From NCBI RefSeq assembly GCF_000485595.1, contig NW_014577098.1:785617-812029 (forward strand): a DNA stretch of 26,413 nucleotides, in the 5' to 3' direction. This document shows positions 18,991 through 26,413 of the stretch, piece after piece (position 1 is the stretch's first letter; each line of letters opens with the position of its first letter). The position numbers and the translations under genes were made by a program. This stretch comes from Priapulus caudatus (taxonomy: Eukaryota > Priapulida > Priapulimorpha > Priapulimorphida > Priapulidae). The notes beneath the pieces were generated by a model. That model was given only the letters and a program-made list of their open reading frames with translations, did no database searches and had not been told where the DNA came from.

Positions 18991-19244
18991 AGTAAGCAGA
19001 GAGGAGAGGAGAGGCCACGAGAGAGAGATGCATTCCGGCTAGAGGCATCGAGAGATGGTATAGCAGAGTAGCCGAGGATCGATGAGCACCCAGAGCCCAA
19101 TAGCTACACACGTTCGTGAACTCCGCAGTCATTCAACTTCTCGAGCGCTCTTGAAATCAGCGAGCCAGAATAATTAGATAACCGAACCCAGCTTAATAAC
19201 CAAACACTCGCAGCCAAAACACTAAAATCCCCACTCCGCCCAAC

Positions 19245-19374
19245 GAACCCGTACCTCTCTCCCTCTCCCTCTCTCACATAATAACAGAAATTCACTCTTC
19301 TCTCCTCTATATATATATATATCTGGTGTCTGATCTGTCTCTCTCTTATATCTCTCTTTTTCTCTGTGTTCTCT

Positions 19375-19408
<34 letters not shown>
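19245..19408. repeat. CT-rich tract with TA run
   Basis: CT runs at 19252-19275 and 19335-19408, with (TA)n at 19307-19322. Confidence 0.85.
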
Positions 19409-19410
<2 letters not shown>

Positions 19411-19494
19411 CTCAACAGAAGTCAACACCAATAAGAATTCACTATTTTAAATGTATAATTTTAATTAGTTTTAATTACAATCACTCAAAAATAT

Positions 19495-19940
19495 TTATTT
19501 AGAATTGAAAATACGGCCAAAGCATACTAGTATTTATGGCATTTCATAGGCTGCAGCCATATTTGAAAATATGCAATGAGCGAGTAAATTATGTAATGAC
19601 ATATAAATGTTAGCGCTTATTGGTTGCCTCATGTACCCTATACACCATAACTTAGCACTTACAAATCACTGCAAGAAATATTATTGATAGAATTGCAATA
19701 CGCCAATCATATGGTATGTTTGGCACTTTCACCGGCGAGCCATTTTGAAAATATGCCAAATGTAGAAAACATATGGTATCATATTTAAATATTACCTTAA
19801 TTATGTTCACTCGTGCTCTAAACCACAGTCGATATAAATAAAGTCACTAAAATGTTATTAGCTAAGCTGCTTGCATATAGTCTAAGTAATATGTATTTTG
19901 AAATTCCTATGGTAGGCCATTGAAATTCGCATGCCACGCC
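19495..19940. repeat. Diverged ~180 bp tandem satellite
   Basis: The landmark GCCATNTTGAAAATATGC occurs near 19556 and 19739 and, more diverged, near 19916, giving periods of about 183 and 177. AGAATTG-AATACG also recurs at about 19502 and 19689. No ORF is associated. Confidence 0.6.
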
Positions 19941-20555
19941 CACTTTTAAGGCCGATTTCGTGGCCGGTCACCTCTACTTCGCTGTTAAGCAGCCTATCCC
20001 TCACTCGCTCCTCGCCCCAATTGGTGTCTTTATCAAAAAGTGAACACTTTCCTCTTTTTGGAGCCCTAAACCCCTACTTATTATACCACACATGATGAGG
20101 TCGGTATTGCGGGCTGCTGTTCCTCCATCTATACGCTAGACTATATTCTAATCCTATCTGTAATGAGCTGGTATAGCCAACCTTCCTCGTTTGATCACCC
20201 TAAGTACAGGACTTACGAACTGCGCACTGTGTTATCGTGATATATTGGTGTTATAACGTCGGTTATTTAACTGCGGGGCTGGGTATCACTTGGGTTTTAT
20301 CGGTTAGTACCGCCTGCGGCAAGCCCTGCCAGCTCCGTTGGATGCACCGGCCTCTCACGCCTCGCAGCTCTCGGTAGATTGCCAATGTAATGTCAGTTGC
20401 CGCATCGCCGCTAATAACCCCGGTCCCCCCCCCTGGCTTCGTATTTGACTATGAGCCTAACCATACGCCTCTTATAAACTTTAGTATCATCTTTATCTCC
20501 CCCCCGTACGTTGAACTTTCTTTTGTCACGCATAAGTACGCACAAACGCATGCAC
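19941..20555. other. No gene seen
   Basis: Mixed-composition sequence. No tRNA B box, splice-bounded exon or repeat is recognisable. Confidence 0.4.
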
Positions 20556-20589
20556 GAATATGGAAAGCGGTTTGTGCCAATATTCGAAA

Positions 20590-20905
20590 CCCGCCGTTTA
20601 CGTCGCGATAAACTGGGCCTTTTACTGAACGTAAAACCCAGCTTTATCGACGTAAAACCGGCGTTATCGACGTAAAACCGGGTTTTATCGACGTAAATCC
20701 GCGGTTTATTCGGCCGATAATTTGCATAGCTTTAATTTGCCCATAAAACCCGCCGTTTTACGTGATACAACCTGGGCTTTACGAATCGTAAACTAGGCTT
20801 TATCGTACGTTTAAAACGGCTCGTTTATCAATTAACTATCATATCGAAGCTGTTTGTGCCAATATTCGAAAACGGGTCTTCTAGACCGTAAAACCCAGTT
20901 TTTTG
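20590..20905. repeat. 21 bp self-palindromic tandem repeat
   Basis: About 13 units follow the pattern AAAACC-SG-GKTTTA followed by TCGACGT. The first part is a near-perfect palindrome (for example AAAACCGGGTTTTA) and the second contains a CGACGT or CGTACGT spacer. The best units are 20653-20695; the others are diverged in length (20-26) and sequence. The block at 21275-21445 has the same unit type partly in inverted sense. Confidence 0.75.
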
Positions 20906-20924
20906 TGCACGCGCTAATAATTCG

Positions 20925-21275
20925 AGTAGGGAGAGCCTAGTGTAAGAATGAGGATAGGGGTGAAGTCTGGTGGAGCAAGGAGGAGGGGAGAAGCTGAGTG
21001 CATCCGAGAAGATAGGAGGGTGAGAGCTTGCCGTGCCGCATGCAAGGAGGAGGCGGCGAGAGGAGGGGGAGAAGCGGAGCTGCAGTATAAGGATGAGCGA
21101 AGCAAGGGAGCAAGCTGCGTGAAAAAGGCTAGGAGAGGAGAAGCTGGTTGGAGAACGGAGGCAGGGTGAGAATTGGAGAAGGTGCGTGTAGAAGCGAGGA
21201 GGGCGAGCCAAGCTGGTGAGAAGCGAGGAGGCGGGAGAAGGGATGCTGGCCTGGAGGAGGAGGGGGAGAGGGGAG
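20925..21275. other. Purine-rich core
   Basis: About 350 bases dominated by GAGGAGG, GGAGAAGC and GAAGCGAGGAG phrases on the plus strand. No coding motif is recognised on either strand. Confidence 0.6.
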
Positions 21276-21474
21276 AACTGAAAACCCAGTTTATCGACGT
21301 AAAACCGGGTTTATCAAATTAAACTATCAATATCGGGGCCGCATAACTGCGTGTTTTACGGTCGATACCGCCGATTTTACGCTCGATAAACTGCGTGTTT
21401 TACGCGTCCGCTAAAAACCAGTTTAGCGACGCCTAAAACGGGTTTTTCGAATTTGGCACAACCGCTTATCCATA

Positions 21475-21600
21475 CACGCACACACATGCATCCTCGCACA
21501 CACACACGCGCACGCATGTATACACGCACACACGCATGTATGCACGCACACAGGCATATATGCACGCAGACACACACCATGTATGCACGCACACACGCCA
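21475..21600. repeat. 20 bp CA-rich minisatellite
   Basis: GCATGTATGCACGCACACAC-like units start at about 21514, 21534 and 21554, with a further diverged one near 21578. Confidence 0.8.
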
Positions 21601-22011
21601 TGAGCAGCACACACCTTGCTGATGTCAAACAAAACGCACTACGCGCGATAAAACAATACAAGTAAACCAGATGCACTAGTACTTGGAAAAAAGTAATAAT
21701 CAATATATGATAATAATTTTATTAAAGTTTCGCCCAATCAATTCAAGATATCTGGTCGTAAAAAACAATCTATTTATTCTGAAAATCTTCATTCGTAATC
21801 GTTGCGTATGTACTATCTACGCACAATCAATATAAGTTTAATTCAAATCGCTGCGCAACATCGTGCACCTGCCCGCGATAGGTTGCACGTGCTGGCGTCT
21901 CGGTTCCAAGTAGTATCTGCAAGTTTCTAGTAATTAATTCTCGTCTTAAAGAGTCACACATCATTAGGTGATTAGCGAAGAAATTAGCCCAAATTTCACA
22001 TCGCGCTCTTT
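21601..22011. other. No gene seen
   Basis: AT-rich spacer with no recognisable feature, ending at the TA run that marks the left edge of duplication copy 2. Confidence 0.4.
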
Positions 22012-22365
22012 TATAAATATATATATATATATATAGCATATACTAATGCTGTTATTGGCTGCGCTACAATAGTACACGAGCATTCGCATTACAAAAAGAC
22101 ATAAAGACCGAAGCTTATCGTGAACAGGTCAATGTTCTGTCGTACCTTGGTTGGTGTATTATAAGTACTAACAAAATATGTATGTCACCGAGATAGAGCT
22201 ATAGACACATTCACATGTTGTTAGAAGCAAAAGATATGTAACTCTATAAATAAATAAGTAATGTAGTATCTATTAGACCTGACCAAACTCAGCAGGGATG
22301 CGAGACTGTACATAGAGTCAGCTACTCCTGCCCAGAATATTATAATATATTTATTTACGTCACTG

Positions 22366-22371
22366 TTTATT
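22366..22371 (-). terminator. Candidate polyadenylation signal, copy 2
   Basis: AATAAA on the minus strand about 235 bases after the stop, at the position matching that in copy 1. Confidence 0.3.
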
Positions 22372-22602
22372 GAGTCAGATGCCTCCCAAAGTACGGCAGT
22401 TCTCTGCAGGGCGCCTGTATTAGCACGTAGAATCAGCTACAGTAAAGTCTGAGACTATACTCGGCAATAACTTGCAGTTTTATATCGTTGGATGCCGCGC
22501 CAAAGCAGAAATTGGAGTAATTCTTGATGCATGTTTGTCTAGCTGGTTGTGTTCGCTACGTTTGCTTTCTTCGTTAGACTATAACATTTTTCTTCAGGTT
22601 CA

Positions 22603-22715
22603 TCAGACCTTGAATAAATGCTGAAGCCCCGTTCCTCTGAACTTCTCCTCGTAGATCTTATCCATCTTCTCGCTCTCTGCAACCTTGAAGTGGGTCTTCC
22701 AGCCTCCGGCGCGAC
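22603..22715 (-). CDS. Sulfotransferase copy 2, last exon (intact)
   Basis: After acceptor CACAG the split Gly codon completes RKG, and the exon reads RAGGWKTHFKVAESEKMDKI, then YEEKFRGTGLQHLFKV and TGA. RKGxxGxWK is the conserved C-terminal PAPS-binding motif, with the usual Asp before Trp replaced by Gly. KTHFKVAESE aligns with the KxxxTVxxxE dimer motif. Confidence 0.93.
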
Positions 22716-22919
22716 CTGTGAGCAGTAAGCGAACAACTCATCACTGTCTTGGGTCGACGCAACAACAATAGATGTCTTAGGGAAATGCTTGTAACTGTAC
22801 TCCCCAGCTACGATCTGCGACCTGCTATCATCAGCATCGTAAATAGATCATACTGTCACAAGTCTAGGATGTCATTACCTTGGTGAACGTGCACATGCTC
22901 CATGTGAACATGCAATGAC

Positions 22920-23875
22920 TATGGCAAGCCAAAGCGGAATTAATTGCAGGACATACATTTTATACATTTTAACAAATTTTTAATATCAGGACTTTTATTT
23001 TCTTATTTGAAACACTTTTTTTCCATACTTTTTTCAAAAAAACCATGTCAGAATAAAATTATTATCAGAAGGAATTTACGATGTACAATTTTCAAATTCA
23101 ATGTCAGGAATTATGTTTATTCTGTAAAAAATTTTCATATCAGGAGCCAAAAAATCATGTCAGAAATTTTTGTTCATCAGAAGGAATTTACGATGTACTA
23201 TTTTCAAATTCAATGTCAGGAATTATTTTCATTCAGTAAAAATATTTTTATACCAGGAGCACGTGGCCTTGCAGGAGGGTGCCAGGAGCACGTGATCATT
23301 CAGGAGCACGTGACCGCAAAAACCGATGATGTCACAACAAGGCATATGTTCAGCAGTGGTGCCACTGATCTCTACTATACTAACTTACTACTAACTTAAC
23401 TAAAATAGTATAGTAGAGATCAGTGAGGGGTGCAGCATTCCATCACTTTGGCTGCCTCGTGTGTCAGTGCCCAGATGACCCGACGTTGCGGTCACGTGCT
23501 CCTGAATGATCACGTGCTCCTGGAAGGCCACGTGCTCCTGGTATGAAAATATTTTTACTGAATAAAAATAATTCCTGACATCGAATTTGAAAATAGTACA
23601 TCGTAAATTCTTTTTAATGAAAAAAAAATTCTGACATGATTTTTTGGCTCCTGATATGAAAATATTTTTACAGAATGAAAATAATTCCTGACATTGAATT
23701 TGAAAATAGTACATCGTAAATTCGTTCTGATGATAATTTTTTTCTGACATGATTTTTTGAAAAAAGTATGGGGAAAAAAGTGTTTCAAATAAGAAAATAA
23801 AAGTTCTGATATTAAAGATTTGTTAGAATGTATAAAATATATGTCCTGCAATTAATTCCGCTTTGGCTCGCCATA
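22920..23875. mobile_element. 956 bp foldback transposon in the last intron of copy 2
   Basis: The ends TATGGCAAGCC and GGCTCGCCATA are inverted, and the inverted match continues for roughly 400 bp on each side, so the element could fold into one long hairpin. A perfect 6 bp duplication, AATGAC, flanks it (22914-22919 and 23876-23881). Each arm contains two tandem ~125 bp repeats with landmarks CATGTCAGAA and ATTTACGATGTAC. The centre has a 20 bp perfect stem (23363-23382 with 23406-23425) and a 23 nt loop. It has no coding capacity beyond repeat frames. Copy 1 of the duplication lacks it at 12861-12880. Confidence 0.88.
23260..23534. promoter_or_regulatory. Six CACGTG palindromes in the foldback element
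   Basis: GGAGCACGTG units lie at 23260, 23289 and 23307 in the left arm and, inverted, at 23493, 23511 and 23529 in the right arm. CACGTG is the canonical E-box of bHLH factors. Binding is inferred only. Confidence 0.5.
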
Positions 23876-24242
23876 AATGACGTCTAGATTTATGATGTCA
23901 TTTGGACAACGGGCCCCTGACTGTTTGATTAAACATGATCGCTTTCCTTTTTCATTATAGGCTGCTGATATTTGAAAAATATCCATATTTGGATATGTTC
24001 TACATCTCAGTTATGTGATGATGCGCGTTTGTGGCATCGAAACATGCTCGCAACAAACGGAAAATTACCAATCAATCAACGGACATCTATACAAACAATT
24101 GGAGCCAATATAACTAATAAAACATGAAGTAGAATTTTTATTACATGACTTAGTGCATTTATATGGATCGTGGAACGATTTTTCCTCTCTATAATTTAGT
24201 TACTGCAGCTGTTTGAAACTTTCTTGAAAATTGTGCGTAGAT

Positions 24243-24293
24243 ATTAAATAAATGAATAAATAAATGAATAAATAAACATATACATACATGAAT

Positions 24294-24349
<56 letters not shown>

Positions 24350-24655
24350 ACGTCATCCTCTCTCTCTCCCGTCTCTCTCTCTCGTCTTTCTCTCTCTTTC
24401 TCCTCTCTCCTCAATCGGTCGCCGTCGTCTCTCTCTCCTCTCTCTCATTTCCTCTCTCTGCTCTCTCGGAATCTCTCTCCGTCGGTTCCATCTCTCTTCT
24501 CTCTCTCGCTCCGTCTCTATCTCATCTCGTCTCTCCTCTCGTCTCTCTCTTCTCTCTTTCTCTCTCTCTCTTTCCTCGAGTCTCTCTCTCTGCGTCTCTT
24601 TTTCTGTGTGTGTGAGCGTGTGCGTGCGTGCGTGCGTGCGTGCCTGTGCGAATGT
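24243..24655. repeat. AAAT, CT and GT microsatellites, copy 2
   Basis: Homologue of 13238-13495, with the CT part extended to about 300 bp of imperfect repeats. Confidence 0.9.
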
Positions 24656-24667
24656 ATATACCGATAC

Positions 24668-24854
24668 CTTTTCTGATGAAAGGTGCCGCCTGCGGAAACT
24701 TGATGCTATCCCAGGACGAATAGTTAACATGTTGTTGCTCTTCATTCTTCGTGAAGCTGCGTCTCGCGTCGTTATCTTATTAAATCTGGCTCTCTGTCAA
24801 CTTCTTTCCGCAGAAAGTCGCGCAATGCTTCGACAGTCGTGATTTGCGGGGGTC
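24668..24854 (-). CDS. Sulfotransferase copy 2, exon ending at RKG
   Basis: Acceptor GCTAG is followed in frame by DPR, then GKKLTESQI. A stop and a frame change follow in the middle. The last part, WDSIKFPQAAPFIRK, is open and joins in phase to the final exon through donor GTATCG. Confidence 0.85.
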
Positions 24855-24939
24855 CTAGCGTGAGTGATAGAAGACAGAACATGCAAGGGTCCTTGGCGAA
24901 TTAATGGGAAGCCTCCGCATACAATAATATTACGAAACT

Positions 24940-25085
24940 ACGCGAGAAGAGAGTAAGAGAGAGAAGCGAGAAAAGAGAGAGAGAGAGAGAAAGAAAGAGA
25001 GAGAGAAAGAGGAGAGAGAGAGAGAGCGAGAAAGAAAAAGAAAAGATAAGAGAGGAGAAAGAGAGAAAGAGAAAGAAGAAAGAAA
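24940..25085. repeat. GA-rich tract, copy 2
   Basis: Homologue of the purine tract at 13790-13965 in the same intron. Confidence 0.85.
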
Positions 25086-25395
25086 TGCGAAATACTATAT
25101 GCACCTCGTTTAACGGTGTCTCATTTACCTCCGTGTTTTACTTAGTCAGACAAATCCGCTCAGAAACGTTAGCTTCTCTGTAAAATGGGGCACACACGGT
25201 GGCAGATAGCGTGTAGCGCGAGGTTGTGAGAACACAATCCAATAAGCGTTCCCGTATGTTGGAGTACCCAGAGTTGAAACACGCATTGTTATTTATTGCA
25301 AGAAATACGGCATAACACCAAGGTATTATGCTTATGTTATTATTCCTCTTGTTATGACCGTAATGATAGTACATTTACGCGTGCTAAACATTAAC

Positions 25396-25500
25396 CTTAA
25401 AGCATATGCTTCGTAATTTCAAGAAGAGAATATTTATCCCAGTCTTTTTCCGCTCCCAGAGAATTCCAAGGTTGTGGGCCAAGTAGGAGCCAAAGGGGAG
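25396..25500 (-). CDS. Sulfotransferase copy 2, exon with LKYEDM equivalent
   Basis: Matches copy 1 exon 3 at the DNA level but is 12 bases longer through scattered one- and two-base insertions. FGSYLAHNL, WERK and NILFLK are readable in shifting frames. The donor would be GTTAAT, which is weak. Confidence 0.8.
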
Positions 25501-25672
25501 CTGTCAAATGTGTTTTTCACAATATTATTAATGCATTCTTATAAAATTTGCTATATATATTATGTAATAGTAGCGGCATTTTACGTGAAGTCCATAAAAG
25601 CGCTTAATATTTCTTAGAACTGTGATATTTCACAGCAGATTTCTCCTGCACGAAAGGTTTCAGAATAACGAC

Positions 25673-25827
25673 TGGCGTCAAAATGGAAGCGAAGATTGAG
25701 ATATTGTGAGAGGTCCATTTGCATATTCGGCGATGCGGTGGACGCCAGGTATGAAAAGCCCCAATGGGTCGAAGTGATAGAACGATAAGATTGCATCTTT
25801 CGGATTCCTAGTAAGCCGTAGAACGAT
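25673..25827 (-). CDS. Sulfotransferase copy 2, exon with TRNPKD
   Basis: Opens after TTCTAG with IVLRLTRNPKDAILSFYHF, keeping the 3'-phosphate-binding Arg and Ser. It then has several single-base changes that break the frame. The donor position reads GTCGTT, weaker than GTACGT in copy 1. Confidence 0.85.
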
Positions 25828-25999
25828 CTAGAATGTGAAGTAACGTGTGCTGTTAGTGACCTATTACACCTGCATGGTAAGTCCACAGGCTCTATCCATG
25901 TAGGCCCTCGCGCTCCGCAACTAGACATGGATATGAATGGTTCAGTTTACCACTTCATGGACCCGGATTTGTGTTAGTCAACTTAAGGTTATCTGTTTA

Positions 26000-26250
26000 A
26001 GGTTGGGATTCAGGGTTAGACGTTAGGAGTAAGCGTTAGAGATTATGGTTAGGGCTAGAGTTTAGGGTTTATGGTTATGGCTTAGGGGCTAGGATTGGAT
26101 TAAAGTTAGAGTTCAGGATAGCGTTAGGATTAGGATATGGTTAGGGTTAGGGTTATGGTTATAATTATGGTTAGGGTAGGGGTATGGTTAGGGTTGAAGG
26201 TTATGAATAGGGTGATGATTAGAGTTAGGGTTAGGCGTTAGGGTTAATAA
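26000..26250. repeat. Telomere-like TTAGGG repeats, copy 2
   Basis: Degenerate TTAGGG, TTATGG and GTTAGRGTT units over about 250 bp, homologous to the 62 bp run in copy 1. Confidence 0.9.
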
Positions 26251-26413
26251 TGAATATTTATGTACGGCGGAGTATCCCATAGTGGAATAAGAGCCGGTAG
26301 AGATAATGCGATTACAGACACGACGAATGGATTTCTTTCTTTCGTATACCTCCTGCCCATATCAATTGCCGGTAATTCTAACTCTCATCCAGGATAATAC
26401 GGCGCGATTCACA

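Larger units (their letters stand above)
20560..21474. mobile_element. 915 bp inverted-repeat element with 21 bp palindromic units
   Basis: The left end TATGGAAAGCGGTTTGTGCC and the right end, read on the minus strand, TATGGATAAGCGGTTGTGCC match over about 60 bp, through AATTCGAAA-CCG and CGTCGC. Inside are two blocks of short tandem units (20590-20905 and 21275-21445) around a purine-rich core (20925-21275). The left terminal motif recurs internally near 20852. No protein is encoded. It looks like a non-autonomous transposon that has acquired, or consists of, tandem repeats. Confidence 0.6.
22603..25827 (-). pseudogene. Sulfotransferase gene, copy 2 (four exons in window)
   Basis: Exons at 25673-25827, 25396-25500, 24668-24854 and 22603-22715 match exons 2-5 of copy 1 in order, phase and intron positions. 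Introns are about 172, 541 and 1952 bp; the last contains the foldback insertion and would be about 996 bp without it. The exon with GTTW and the catalytic His would lie beyond 26413. The last exon is intact, while the three others carry small indels or weak donors, so as written the gene would not give a full protein. Role as for copy 1: PAPS-dependent transfer of sulfate to an unknown acceptor in the cytosol. Confidence 0.85.
22012..26413. repeat. Segmental duplication, copy 2 (runs off the window)
   Basis: Direct copy of 11960-15020. The offset grows from about 10.05 kb at the left to about 11.4 kb at the right, through the 956 bp foldback insertion and expansion of simple and telomere-like repeats. 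The match is still continuing at the window end. Confidence 0.92.

Noticed and set aside
17463-19132. Very long open frames (about 250-410 codons) on both strands
   Set aside because: They run through CA, TG and GA repeats and the 472 bp inverted-repeat element; composition is repeat-driven and no motif is recognisable.
20280-20390. Possible tRNA-like or structured RNA in a GC-rich stretch
   Set aside because: No B-box GGTTCGAANCC and no cloverleaf could be drawn.
20590-21445. CRISPR-like array
   Set aside because: Units are palindromic with short spacers, but the spacers are conserved and only ~7 bp, and the genome is eukaryotic.
22944-23851. Paired similar proteins (RNLRCTIFKF-like) on opposite strands
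   Set aside because: They are the same tandem repeats in the two arms of the foldback element read on each strand, not two genes.
24288-24842. 184-codon plus-strand frame
   Set aside because: It is CT-repeat sequence followed by the antisense of a sulfotransferase exon.

Overview
The window is non-coding-rich eukaryotic DNA, most likely from a marine invertebrate. The evidence is genes split by GT-AG introns, a CR1/Jockey-type LINE, a Ty3/gypsy integrase tail, a large uncharacterised protein family I know from invertebrate genomes, TTAGGG-type repeats and very abundant microsatellites. I see no bacterial features, tRNA, rRNA or CRISPR array. I cannot name the species.

Layout. 1-1570: a 57-59 bp minisatellite interrupted by a 56 bp hairpin insertion, then microsatellites. 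1571-4250: a decayed minus-strand gene of the uncharacterised family, with nuclease-like acidic motifs, between inverted repeats. 4251-6620: two copies of a double-hairpin module around AT-rich and CT-rich sequence. 6621-8790: a degenerate LINE. 8800-9060: a degenerate short-period repeat. 9420-10283: the 3' end of a gypsy-type pol. 11690-11935 and 15820-16045: two copies of a TATA-box/first-exon-like module. 16400-19410: alternating CA, CT, TG and GA tracts around a 472 bp inverted-repeat element. 19500-19940: a ~180 bp tandem satellite. 20560-21474: an inverted-repeat element built of 21 bp self-palindromic units.

The main genes are two minus-strand copies of a cytosolic-type sulfotransferase (PAPS-dependent), found by translating exons and splice sites rather than from long ORFs. 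Copy 1 (12527-15286) shows five exons and copy 2 (22603-25827) four; further 5' exons of copy 2 would lie past the window end. They belong to a direct segmental duplication (11960-15020 and 22012-26413) that includes introns, intronic microsatellites and telomere-like repeats. Copy 2 has gained a 956 bp foldback transposon with a perfect 6 bp target duplication; copy 1 is the empty site. Each copy carries small indels in exons that are intact in the other, so either both are decaying or the assembly is imperfectly polished.

Most of the remaining sequence is mobile or tandem-repeat DNA. The best candidates for something undescribed are the inverted-repeat-flanked large ORF, the 21 bp self-palindromic repeat element, the foldback element with six CACGTG palindromes, and the duplicated promoter-like module.
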